Source: an aff. Roholtiella sp. LEGE 12411
GTDB taxonomy: Bacteria; Cyanobacteriota; Cyanobacteriia; Cyanobacteriales; Nostocaceae
Assembly: GCF_015206995.1 (NCBI RefSeq)
Contig: NZ_JADEXR010000038.1
Coordinates: 1-46,677, forward strand
Reading direction: 5' to 3'
DNA length: 46,677 bases
In this document: positions 36,391-44,169 of the stretch, one piece after another
How the letters are laid out: each line of letters starts with the position of its first letter
Position numbering within the stretch: position 1 is the stretch's first letter
Made by a program: the position numbers and the translations under genes
The notes under the pieces: generated by a model
Database searches by the model: none
Told to the model about the DNA's origin: nothing
Seen by the model: only the letters and a program-made list of their open reading frames with translations

Positions 36391-37632
36391 TTATGCAGGA
36401 TTCAAAAACTTAGCTACCGTTTGTACATCTTTGTCACCACGTCCAGAGCAGTTAATCACAATCCGAGGACTGCCACTTAGTTGAGGACATAGGGTTTCTA
36501 GGTAGGCGATCGCATGAGCGGTTTCCAGTGCTGGGATAATTCCCTCCAGCCTAGACAATCGCTGGAATGCCGCCAAAGCATCTTCATCTGTCACACTATA
36601 ATATTCAGCGCGACCAGTATCTTTCAAATAGCTATGTTCTGGCCCGACACCGGGATAATCTAACCCAGCACTAATTGAGTGTGCCTCAATTATTTGCCCA
36701 TCTTCATCTTGCAGCAGGTAACTCATTGCCCCGTGCAATACACCAATTTTTCCTTTTGTCAAGGTAGCAGCGTGTTTTTCAGTATTAACACCTTCCCCGG
36801 CTGCTTCAACCCCAATTAACCGGATAGAAGGCTCATTCAAAAACTCAAAGAATAGTCCCATAGCATTGGAACCACCACCTACACAAGCCATCAGAATATC
36901 AGGCAACACTCCCCATTTTTCTATTGCTTGGGCGCGAGTTTCTTGCCCAATCACTGCATGGAAATCGCGTACCATCATTGGGTAAGGATGCGGCCCTGCT
37001 ACTGAACCCAGGATGTAGTGAGTTGTCTCTACATTCGTTACCCAATCTCGAATCGCCTCAGAAGTTGCATCCTTGAGTGTACCTGTTCCCGCAGCTACCG
37101 GACATACTTCTGCCCCCATCAGCCGCATTCTGAACACATTTAGGGCTTGGCGTTCCATGTCGTGAACGCCCATGTAAATTATGCATTCCAGCCCAAAACG
37201 AGCACAAACCGTTGCCGTCGCTACTCCATGTTGTCCAGCACCAGTTTCCGCAATAATTCGCTGTTTACCCATGCGTTTTGCCAACAACACCTGACCGAGG
37301 GCATTATTGATTTTATGAGCGCCAGTGTGATTTAAGTCTTCGCGCTTCAAATAGATTTGTGCCCCTGTGCCATCAGGTCGAGCATAATGGCTGGTAAGAC
37401 GTTCAGCGAAGTACAACGGTGTAGCACGTCCCACATAGTCCCGCAACAACTGTTGTAGTTCTGCCTGAAAACCAGGATCATTACGATATTGCTGATAAGC
37501 TGTTTCTAGCTCAGCAAGAGCAGGCATCAGCGTTTCCGGGACGTACTTACCGCCAAAGCGCCCGAAGCGTCCTTGAATATCGGGAACCTGAGCAGTTGAT
37601 GAAGAACTGGGAGAGAGGGGAGTGGTAGTCAC
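36391..37632 (-). CDS. trpB: Tryptophan synthase beta chain
   Basis: TrpB condenses indole with serine to give tryptophan, using pyridoxal phosphate. The 413-residue protein shows the PLP lysine in [13 protein letters not shown] near residue 105, the [12 protein letters not shown] loop, the GGGSNAMG phosphate-binding loop and the C-terminal CSGRGDKDV. It is the standard TrpB1 type. trpA is not adjacent, as is usual in cyanobacteria, where trp genes are dispersed. Nostoc-type genomes often hold more than one trpB, so the chromosome may carry another copy. It is the first gene of an operon with a methyltransferase and a small unknown protein. Confidence 0.96.
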   Translation of the reverse strand: MTTTPLSPSSSSTAQVPDIQGRFGRFGGKYVPETLMPALAELETAYQQYRNDPGFQAELQQLLRDYVGRATPLYFAERLTSHYARPDGTGAQIYLKREDLNHTGAHKINNALGQVLLAKRMGKQRIIAETGAGQHGVATATVCARFGLECIIYMGVHDMERQALNVFRMRLMGAEVCPVAAGTGTLKDATSEAIRDWVTNVETTHYILGSVAGPHPYPMMVRDFHAVIGQETRAQAIEKWGVLPDILMACVGGGSNAMGLFFEFLNEPSIRLIGVEAAGEGVNTEKHAATLTKGKIGVLHGAMSYLLQDEDGQIIEAHSISAGLDYPGVGPEHSYLKDTGRAEYYSVTDEDALAAFQRLSRLEGIIPALETAHAIAYLETLCPQLSGSPRIVINCSGRGDKDVQTVAKFLNPA

Positions 37633-38049
37633 AGGCTGATTTCGATCACAGGAATGACTTAATTATTATAGGAAAGTCTGAAGCATATAGAGTAATATGT
37701 CTTACTGATGAAAGAGTTTTGAGTCCTGAGAAATAATTCTTGTAAAAGGGATTGGGCATTGGGCATTGGGCATTGGGCGTTGGGCATTGGGCATTGGGGA
37801 TGAGCGAGCAGTGTTTCGATTAAGCTTCGGCTACGCTCAGCGCTAGCGCTCAACAACCGGGACAGGGGGAGATGAAAGAGATAAGGGAAAAATTTTTGAC
37901 TATTGACTTCTCTGCTGATCCGAACTGTATTGCTTGATGTCCAGGATTAGGTGACTTTTTAGTCAACTACGATGGATTTGTAATGTTAACCTAGTAATTG
38001 ATTTCCCCGCAGAATGGTTGCTGCCTCTGATTTTTCTTAATAAAGATTT
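37633..38049. other. Spacer upstream of trpB with a repeat array
   Basis: The region contains the divergent promoters of trpB and the SUI1-like gene, a heptanucleotide array (37751-37799) and a dispersed repeat-like segment near 37815-37850 (GCTTCGGCTACGCTCAGCGC). A minus-strand frame (37659-37856) is only the translation of the repeat. No gene seen. Confidence 0.55.
37751..37799. repeat. Heptanucleotide tandem repeat (ATTGGGC)
   Basis: Seven consecutive 7-base units of ATTGGGC are present, two with a single base change (GTTGGGC, ATTGGGG). It is the reverse-complement relative of the array at the left edge of the window. Confidence 0.95.
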
Positions 38050-38397
38050 ATGTCTTCTTCCAATTCCAAATCTTCCGACAAAAGCTTTGTCTACCGCGAA
38101 TTTGGCAACGAGAACTCCGCCGCTACAGAAAGACCAATTCCAGAATTACCCCCGCAACAACAAAATCTCAAAGTGCAAGCCTCCCGCAAAGGACGCAAAG
38201 GCAAAACTGTTACCGTAATTAGCGGTTTTCAAGCCAAACCAGAAACCTTGGCAGATTTGGTAAAACAGTTGAAAACCCAGTGTGGCACAGGTGGTACAGT
38301 CAAAGATAATGAAATAGAGATTCAGGGCGAGCACAAGCAGAAAATTGTTGAGATTTTGACGAAACTAGCTTACAAAGCCAAAATTAGCGGTGGTTGA
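38050..38397 (+). CDS. SUI1/eIF1-like translation factor (YciH type)
   Basis: The 115-residue protein has a variable, serine-rich N-terminal tail and a C-terminal SUI1 domain with GKTVTVISGFQAKPETLADL, the LKTQCGTGGTVKDNEIEIQG motif and HKQKIVEILTKLAYK. These are hallmarks of the bacterial/archaeal eIF1 relatives, which in some bacteria monitor start-codon choice. Length is normal for cyanobacterial members. It appears to be a single gene, followed by the YqaE-type peptide gene on the same strand after about 140 bases. Confidence 0.93.
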   Translation: MSSSNSKSSDKSFVYREFGNENSAATERPIPELPPQQQNLKVQASRKGRKGKTVTVISGFQAKPETLADLVKQLKTQCGTGGTVKDNEIEIQGEHKQKIVEILTKLAYKAKISGG

Positions 38398-38541
38398 TTC
38401 AGTGTGGTTTACCGCATCTTAGCTGTGATATTCATCCAGAGGGGCAATGTTATCTTTAAAAAGTACAAATATGCTGGAACTGTAATCAATCACTGCGGCA
38501 GAAATCTGTTCTTTTTGAGATTAATTAGGTAGGAGGTTCAA

Positions 38542-38700
38542 ATGGATTTAGTTCGTCTTCTGTGTGCCATTTTCATACCACCTCTGGGAGTCTTTTTGCA
38601 AGTAGGTTTAGGTAAAGATTTTTGGATTAATATACTTTTGACGTTTTTAGGCTATATTCCGGGGATTGTTCATGCAGTGTGGGTAATTGCCAGGAAATAA
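38542..38700 (+). CDS. YqaE/Pmp3-family small membrane protein
   Basis: This 52-residue protein (MDLVRLLCAIFIPPLGVFLQ at the start, then VGLGKDFWINILLTFLGYIP) was found by direct reading. It has a perfect AGGAGG ribosome-binding site six bases before the ATG at 38542. The family (UPF0057, also called Pmp3) consists of two-helix hydrophobic peptides of plants, fungi and bacteria that are induced by cold or salt stress. The IPPLGV and LGYIPGIVHA motifs are the family's core. A frame this short is easily missed by gene finders. Confidence 0.9.
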   Translation: MDLVRLLCAIFIPPLGVFLQVGLGKDFWINILLTFLGYIPGIVHAVWVIARK

Positions 38701-38770
38701 TTATTCATCTGGGTAGGTTGGGTGTCCCGATTATTTCTGCTCAACCTACTGGTAATGGAGTGCAAGATTT

Positions 38771-39399
38771 ATGACAAATGCCTCATTAAAAAAACAACTT
38801 CACGAAGAAAATCGTTTGTCTTGGAATGAAGCAACTAAAGCGCATAATAGCCATAAGGGTGATCAGGCAAAGTTTTTTCGTGAAGGAGGCAATACACTTT
38901 TTCCAGAAGAAAAAGAACTTTTAGGAGATATTGCTGGTTTATCAGTAGTTCATCTTCAGTGCAATGCCGGTCAAGACACTTTAAGTTTGGCGCAACACGG
39001 TGCTGTTGTGGCTGGTGTAGATATTAGTGATGAAGCTATATCCTTTGCTCAACAACTCTCAGAAAAATCTGGTATATTCGCTACTTTTTATCGTGCAGAT
39101 GTGTTCGATTGGCTGGAAGAGACAGCTAATAAAAATGAACACTTCGATATTGTCTTTTCCTCCTACGGGGCTGTATGCTGGATATCCGATATTAACCTCT
39201 GGGCTAAAAGAATTGCAGCTATTCTCAAGCCTGGGGGACGCTTTGTTGTGATAGACTTCCACCCCGTTGCTTCAATGTTTGATGAGGATTGGAGCCGCAA
39301 ATTTCCTTATTTTAGTAATAGCAAGCCCTTGAGTTGGGAAGATGGTATAAGCGATTACCTCGCTGCTTCTGGTAGGGGATTGACTTTATCAGATTTTGA
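38771..39399 (+). pseudogene. Class I SAM methyltransferase gene, 5' part, split by an insertion
   Basis: This part encodes residues 1-209 of a class I methyltransferase, with VVHLQCNAGQDTLSLAQ as motif I and the acidic VAGVDISDEAI loop. It is an ordinary start of the family up to SGRGLTLSDF. At about 39399 an IS605-like element interrupts it; downstream the frame continues only as the meaningless DTLRAEASEILQTE encoded by the IS end. The missing C-terminal third lies at 42461-42701. Rejoining the two halves by removing 39400-42460 gives an uninterrupted frame of 289 residues (…LSDFETGIENFQNPY…). The 5' half alone lacks the last strand and helix and is probably inactive. Confidence 0.88.
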
Positions 39400-39404
39400 C
39401 ACTC

Positions 39405-40734
39405 TCAGGGCTGAAGCCTCTGAGATTCTACAGACAGAGTAAACTTAGATAGTGTCCAAAGTCTAACTCTCGTTACGGTCGTCAAACACCGTCTACCCAG
39501 TAAGCCTAAGTCAATGCTTAGATTGCTGGCTACTTTTCGTAATATATTTGCGCTGCCGTTCAAATCTGCATTCACGATTGAACCGTTCGCTGACCGATAT
39601 AAACCACGTTCAATTCGCTTTCCAGATGCTTTCCAACCAACTGGCTTTTCACCATATTTGGGCAGGGAGTCTCCATCTAAAAAGCTCGACTTGCTCGTGT
39701 AGGCTTCTTCTGTTTCAACAAATCTAATGCCGTGTAAATCACACAGTTGTTTTAATCTGTCTTTCAGTTTACCCAAGGGCAGAGTGAACAAACTTTTGAT
39801 TGTTCACTCTGCCCATATTGGCATTAGACTTGAACCCTTCGTTCCACCCAATTACTAAAGTACCAATACCGTATTTAAGGCAGTGGTCAATAATTAATTT
39901 TGCTGCTTTGTTAATGCCGTCGCGCATTTGGTGGTTGCGCTTGCGGGTTACACGGTCTAACCAATTGTCCCAATACGCCTCTGGCTTCCCTTCTTTCCGT
40001 GTTGATACTTTTTTATTCCATAGCTGATTCATCGCCTTCATCGCACGAGCATCAATTAACAAGGAATTGCCCAATGTATCAACACAAGCAGCTAAATTAT
40101 CAGCAGTTCCGAGGTCAATAGACAATGCTTGATTTATATCTAAGTCGTGTTTTTGTTTGACTACAACGTATGACATTTCTAGGTAAAAAGCACCATTCTT
40201 AGGCAAAATTGTAAACTCTTTGACCTTAGAATAATCAATGTTTGACGGCATTGGGAGAAAAAACTCAGATACCCCAAACCATCTTCTAATGGTCAATCCC
40301 AGAGAAAACCTAAGTTGTCCATTAACAATAAGTGGTTTTTGACCTCCTGAATTTGGGTAGGCGACTTTGAATAACTTTAACCCTTTTAGATAATTAGGTG
40401 GTTTTGGTCTGAAATGCAGTTCGCCTTTTAAATACAAATCTCTTAATTGTTTAAAAGACTTAAACGCCTCCGTAACTGACATTAGAGTTTGCTGCATTGG
40501 CGTAGATGGAAGAGATTGAGCAAGTTTTGACTTAGCAATTGATCCATCAATTGCTAAGTCAAATTTATTAGTTAATAGCTTATTTCTTTTGAAAAAGGTT
40601 TGTCGTGCAAAGTAAACACCCGTATTGTAAAGCTTGCCTGATTGCTCACAAAGATATTCTAGTAGTGCTTTGGTTTCAGCATTCGGAGACAATAAAACTT
40701 GCTGCACTCCCATGCTTTTATTGGGTTTTACCAC
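39405..40734 (-). pseudogene. tnpB: TnpB (RNA-guided endonuclease), frameshifted
   Basis: TnpB is the RNA-guided nuclease of IS200/IS605 elements, ancestor of Cas12. Two overlapping frames together cover the protein: 40734-39769 (N-terminal, through KSNANMGRVNNQKFVHSALG) and 39791-39405 (C-terminal, from FTLPLGKLKDRLKQ). The RuvC catalytic residues are all present: Asp in LSIDLGTADNLA, Glu in VIGWNEGFK, and the final Asp in NADLNGSANI. The break lies at the inverted repeat at 39777-39814, where the frame shifts by one base and the first frame ends in TAA. The zinc-finger cysteines between the last two motifs are absent (YTSKSSFLDGDS), as in some TnpB groups. The gene ends only a few bases from the element end. 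Confidence 0.85.
39777..39814. repeat. Perfect 15-bp inverted repeat at the tnpB frameshift
   Basis: GGGCAGAGTGAACAA and TTGTTCACTCTGCCC face each other around an 8-base loop (ACTTTTGA), with no mismatch in 15 pairs. It lies inside the tnpB coding sequence, exactly where the reading frame shifts. Confidence 0.95.
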
Positions 40735-40776
40735 TATTTACCGCTTCAAAAATTAGTTGCTTTGTATATAGTAATT

Positions 40777-41916
40777 AGACCTGTCCGAAATATAAATACG
40801 GTATAAAAAAGTGGTAGAAAAATAAAATGTGTATCTACTACTCAAAGTAAAAATGTGCATTGTACTTGATTATATCGAAAAATATCCACTGCGGACAAAG
40901 CAAATATTAGGTATTAGCTATGAACAGTTGCGTTCGCTAACAGAATCATCAGGAATCAAGCATAAAGAATTAGAAAAAATCAAGGAGAATCAAAAAGTAA
41001 GAATTAACGCAGCCGGAGGTGGAAGACCACAAAAATTATCATTCTCTGAGCAAATAGTATTATGCTTATTTTATCTCAGACAAATGCCATCATTTGAAAT
41101 TTTAGGAATGCTGTTTGGTATTTCCAAAACAGAAGCAAATGATAATTTTCATTATTGGAGGAAAATTATTCGGGATATATTGCCGGCAAGCTGACTCGAA
41201 CAAGTCTCAACAATAGATAGTGATTTGGAAATTGTTCAAGAGATTTTAACCAAATTTCAGCTACTAGTTGATAGTGCAGAACAGCCTATAAATAGACCAT
41301 CACAGCCAGAAGAGCAAAAAAAATACTATTCAGGAAAGAAAAAACAACATACTAGAAAAAATCAGTTTGTTGGTCTTCCAGAAGCTCAGGATATTGTCGA
41401 TGTAGAAGTAGGCTTTCCTGGCCCAACTGCGGACATAAATTTATTTCGTACTCAACAAGAAAAATTTCACATCAAACAAGAATTTGGAGGCGACAAGGGA
41501 TATCAGGGTGGTAAAAATATAAAGACTCCTCACAAGAAAAAAAGAAACCAGGAATTAAGTGATGCACAAAAACAAGAAAATAAAGTATTTTCGAGTAATC
41601 GGATATATATTGAGCATCTCATAAGATTGGTGAAAATTTTTCAAATAGCATCACAAAGATTCCGACTAAAAAACGATGTTTACAATGATATAATTTTCAC
41701 GGTTTGTGGATTGGTAAGGTTGAGAATTGGTAGTTTGATTTTAGCAGTTACTTAAATTAGACAATAATAGCGATCGCCTATAATTATAAAACTGTATTTT
41801 GCTTGTCTAAACTATCAGTAACGATATCAAACCCTAATTATTACGTTGACAGAAAATCTGCAAGGTTTAGTCTAAAAGCCTTGTGTGTACTTGCTTTCAA
41901 GTTTTAGGACAGGTCT
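40777..41916. mobile_element. IS5-family-like insertion sequence nested in the IS605-like element
   Basis: The 1140-bp element has 14-bp terminal inverted repeats, AGACCTGTCCGAAA on the left and AGACCTGTCCTAAA (reverse complement of the right end), with one mismatch. ATT flanks both ends (40774-40776 and 41917-41919), a 3-bp target duplication compatible with the ISL2/IS1031/IS427 groups of the IS5 family. It carries a DDE transposase pseudogene on the plus strand. It lies in the 82-bp space between divergent tnpA and tnpB and so separates their shared promoter region. Confidence 0.85.
40853..41755 (+). pseudogene. DDE transposase with one in-frame stop codon (IS5-like)
   Basis: The gene reads from the ATG at 40853 (or the GTG at 40829) to a TGA at 41192-41194 within the sequence …ILPAS-stop-LEQVST…, and continues in the same frame to 41755. 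Only one codon is broken. The N-terminal part is a helix-turn-helix region (RTKQILGISYEQLRSL, then SFEILGMLFGISKTEANDNF). The C-terminal part has the DDE triad: Asp in LLVDSAEQP, Asp in GGDKGYQGG, and Glu in RIYIEHLIRLVKIF. It belongs to a DDE_Tnp_4-type transposase. The single nonsense codon is the only visible defect, so the loss of function is recent, or the stop is read through. Confidence 0.85.
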
Positions 41917-41959
41917 ATTGATTATAGTAGATAAGTCAATATCTATCTACTAATCTAGG

Positions 41960-42367
41960 ATGCTAACTCAGGAAGATTACAATACCCACAACCATGTTAA
42001 ATACTTAATTAACTATCATTTCGTGTTTATACCTAAACGCCGCAAAAAAGTTTTAACAGGAGAGATAGCAACTAGAACTAGACAGATATTTGCTGAATTA
42101 GCTATAGAGAAAAAATGGGATATCCTAGCCTTAGAAGTAGCACCTGACCATATCCACTTATTTGTTAGCGTCAAGCCTACAGATACGCCACATTTAGTAA
42201 TTAAAGCTTTTAAAGGACGGAGTAGTTACCTTCTAAGAAAAGAATTTCCTGTACTTTTAAAGCTTCCTTCGCTATGGACAAGTAGTTATTTTGTAAGTAC
42301 TGCTGGTAATATAAGTAGCGAGGCGGTTAGAAAGTATATTGAAGATCCTCACCATGCCTCAAATTAA
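41960..42367 (+). CDS. tnpA: Y1 transposase TnpA of the IS605-like element
   Basis: TnpA of the IS200/IS605 family is a single-strand transposase of the HUH class. The 135-residue protein has the metal-binding HUH motif in APDHIHLFVSVKP and the catalytic Tyr in EAVRKYIEDPHH. The start (MLTQEDYNTHNHVKYLINYH) and the FKGRSSYLLRKEFP, WTSSYFVSTAGNIS segments are all typical. It appears intact, in contrast to its partner tnpB. It is divergent from tnpB, from which the nested IS now separates it by more than 1.2 kb, so its original promoter may be disturbed. Confidence 0.93.
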   Translation: MLTQEDYNTHNHVKYLINYHFVFIPKRRKKVLTGEIATRTRQIFAELAIEKKWDILALEVAPDHIHLFVSVKPTDTPHLVIKAFKGRSSYLLRKEFPVLLKLPSLWTSSYFVSTAGNISSEAVRKYIEDPHHASN

Positions 42368-42378
42368 AAAGAAAATAC

Positions 42379-42401
42379 CACGGTGGTTAAAACCACCCGT
42401 G
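42379..42401. repeat. Subterminal hairpin at the tnpA-side end of the IS605-like element
   Basis: CACGGTGGTT pairs with AACCACCCGTG with a single bulged base, leaving a two-base loop. It lies 12 bases after the tnpA stop codon. IS200/IS605 elements use such imperfect hairpins near their ends as transposase binding sites. Confidence 0.7.
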
Positions 42402-42460
42402 CCGCTTCCCTCTCAGGTCTGAAGACGCGCTCGTTTCCCGCATCCCGCGTATTCCTATGA

Positions 42461-42701
42461 AACGGGAATTGAAAATTTTCAAAACCCCTACCGTTCTCAT
42501 GAGTTTCAGTGGGGTATCGGCGAGATAGTTACAGTATTGTTGCAAGCTGGACTGACTCTGGAAGTCTTGAAGGAGTACCCTTACTCTAATGGTTGCAAGC
42601 AATTTGAAGGAATGCGCGAAACTACAGGACGGCGGTGGTTTCCACCTGAAGATGTGCCGAATATGCCGTTAATGTACAGTGTTGTTGCTTGCAAGCTATG
42701 A
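42461..42701 (+). pseudogene. Class I SAM methyltransferase gene, 3' part
   Basis: This is the separated end of the gene that begins at 38771. The first base completes a codon begun at 39398, and the frame reads TGIENFQNPYRSHEFQWGIG, then EYPYSNGCKQFEGMRETTGR and FPPEDVPNMPLMYSVV before the TGA at 42699. The HEFQWGI and EYPYSNG blocks are typical C-terminal motifs of this methyltransferase subfamily. It lacks its own start codon and ribosome-binding site, so it cannot make a protein on its own. Confidence 0.88.
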
Positions 42702-42894
42702 ACGGATTGTATGTAAACCAAGTATTCCTCAAACAGATGAATAAGATTTTGACGCGATCGCCCCAGCTTAATGATTTTGAGATATCCTGGCAAACTATAC
42801 GGGTGGATTTCACTACTATATTTTCTTAAATATCTGTTGCATTATGTTATCTGACAGTCGTGACTTAGACAACCTAATATACAGGAGCTTTTAT

Positions 42895-43074
42895 ATGTCA
42901 GGTTTTAAGAATAGTACACCTACTGCTTCACAAGACCCTAATGCTTTGCGTCCTGGGTTTACTCCTCAAAGTGAAAATTGGAATGGTCGCCTAGCAATGA
43001 TTGGTTTTTTATCTGTTGTTTTGATTGAAGCTCTTTCTGGTCAAGGCTTTCTTCATTTTTGGGGCATCCTGTAA
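42895..43074 (+). CDS. High-light-inducible protein (Hlip/Scp)
   Basis: The 59-residue protein has a single chlorophyll-binding helix with the ELIP/Hlip motif in [20 protein letters not shown] (Glu, Asn, Arg and the small-residue pattern). Hlips bind chlorophyll and carotenoid and protect photosystem assembly under light stress. An AGGAG sequence lies eight bases before the ATG at 42895; the frame is open upstream to 42844, but the first upstream ATG lacks a ribosome-binding site. It is followed by a strong terminator. It is functionally related to ycf39, since Ycf39 works with Hlips; the two are not adjacent. Confidence 0.93.
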   Translation: MSGFKNSTPTASQDPNALRPGFTPQSENWNGRLAMIGFLSVVLIEALSGQGFLHFWGIL

Positions 43075-43284
43075 ATTGTTGCTCGTGTGACTGAAAAAAT
43101 TAAAACAGTTATCAAAGTTGAAGATGGGGTCTAAATCCCTAACTCAAACTTACGACTTCCAAAAGTACGGGATTCTGGCTTCCAGATGAAAAACCCTTCA
43201 CTCATTTATTGAAAGAACTGTCAAAACGTAACTATCACAGCTATGGAAACAACCGTAGTTATTGCTATGACGGTTGACGCAAAG

Positions 43285-43314
43285 ATAAGTAGGCGATCGC
43301 CTGCTTATTTTTTT
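43285..43314 (+). terminator. Terminator of the Hlip gene built on a HIP1 site
   Basis: A long palindrome with a single T-G wobble (stem from ATAAGTAGGCGA to TCGCCTGCTTAT) is followed at once by a T-run. Its centre is a GGCGATCGCC HIP1 site. It overlaps the last bases of the Uma2-type gene on the other strand and may serve both convergent genes. Confidence 0.8.
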
Positions 43315-44012
43315 CCCAATTGCTCCACAAACTCTTCATGTTCAGCTGAATCTAATCCCAACTGCAACACCTCCAACACCTGCGCCATCTGATTGTTTAG
43401 CAGTGCTTCCACAGCTAACCACAACCCAGGAAACACCTGAGAGCGAATGAGGCCATCTGCACCAGGAGATAACAATCGATAGTCGCCATCGGTGAGGTGA
43501 AACCATTCAATTTGATTCTCGTAAGATTGCCAGATTACGTACTCCAGCACCCCATTACGGCGATAAACCTGCTTTTTGCTACCCCTATCAATCGCGGCGC
43601 TACTGGCGGCAATTTCCACAATTAACTCAGGTGATCCTTCAATATAACCATCGCTGCTCAATTGAGTTTGTCCACCCATAGCAGATTCAATAAACAGCAC
43701 CGCGTCCGGCTGGGGTTCGTTATCTAAATCTAGCCTGACTGTCGGTTCAACGCTTAAGTCAACACCGGGAGTCATTGCTTGATAGACTCCTAACCAAGTC
43801 ATAACTCGACTGTGGGGTTTGCCATGCTGTTCATGTCTTAAGGGAGATGCCACGTAAACGATTCCTTCAATCAGTTCTGCTTTTTTGATCTGGGGAGCAG
43901 CCGCATAACGCCGCTCAAATTCAGGACGAGTCAGGCGATCGCCACTTTCAAGCAAAGGCAGATGTTTCTGGGGCGAATCGGATTGTGTTTGGGGTGAGTA
44001 CTCTCTAACCAT
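43305..44012 (-). CDS. Uma2-family (DUF820) PD-(D/E)XK-type protein
   Basis: The 235-residue protein belongs to the very numerous cyanobacterial Uma2/DUF820 family, whose fold is that of restriction-type endonucleases. The core motifs are PDAVLFIE (Asp), SPELIVEIAASSAAIDRGSK (Glu and later Lys) and NGVLEYVIWQ. It has no signal peptide. The C-terminal tail (residues 195-235) is helical. Such genes occur in dozens of copies in filamentous genomes and have no proven cellular job. It is convergent with the Hlip gene and may share its terminator. The heptanucleotide array at 44088-44150 lies just upstream, in the space toward nifJ. Confidence 0.9.
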   Translation of the reverse strand: MVREYSPQTQSDSPQKHLPLLESGDRLTRPEFERRYAAAPQIKKAELIEGIVYVASPLRHEQHGKPHSRVMTWLGVYQAMTPGVDLSVEPTVRLDLDNEPQPDAVLFIESAMGGQTQLSSDGYIEGSPELIVEIAASSAAIDRGSKKQVYRRNGVLEYVIWQSYENQIEWFHLTDGDYRLLSPGADGLIRSQVFPGLWLAVEALLNNQMAQVLEVLQLGLDSAEHEEFVEQLGKK

Positions 44013-44087
44013 TTGCCAATCCTCACAGTTGCCGAATAATTCTCACTGTAACAAACCCTTGTATGTGGGCAGGGGAAGAATAAATAC

Positions 44088-44150
44088 TGACCCTTGACCC
44101 TTGACCCTTGACCCTTGACCCTTGACCCTTGACCCTTGACCCTTGACCCT
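44088..44150. repeat. Heptanucleotide tandem repeat (TGACCCT)
   Basis: Nine consecutive perfect units of TGACCCT are present. The same unit occurs between petC and petA. The array lies between the Uma2-type gene and nifJ, just after the nifJ stop codon. Confidence 0.95.
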
Positions 44151-44169
44151 TGACTCAGCACTAAGATAG

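Larger units (their letters stand above)
39400..42460. mobile_element. IS605-like insertion sequence carrying a nested IS5-type element
   Basis: The element has a Y1 transposase gene (tnpA, 41960-42367, plus) and a tnpB gene (39405-40734, minus) that diverge, which is the IS605 layout. The ends are marked by similar subterminal motifs, CTCTCAGGGCTGAAGCC at 39402 and CTCTCAGGTCTGAAGAC at 42410. A second hairpin (CACGGTGGTT / AACCACCCGTG) lies at 42379-42401. There is no obvious target duplication, as expected for this family. Exact ends are uncertain by a few bases. Removing the nested element (40777-41916 and one 3-bp duplicate) leaves about 1.9 kb, a normal IS605 size, with the two start codons about 82 bases apart. 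Confidence 0.85.

Noticed and set aside
37659-37856. A 65-residue minus-strand frame with CPMPNAQ repeats
   Set aside because: The peptide is the translation of a heptanucleotide tandem array, not a gene.
44088-44150. Possible CRISPR array
   Set aside because: The units are 7 bases long, directly adjacent and without spacers. No cas gene occurs in the window.
43931-44161. A 76-residue minus-strand frame with VKGQGSR repeats
   Set aside because: It is the translation of the TGACCCT array and part of the Uma2-type gene in another frame.
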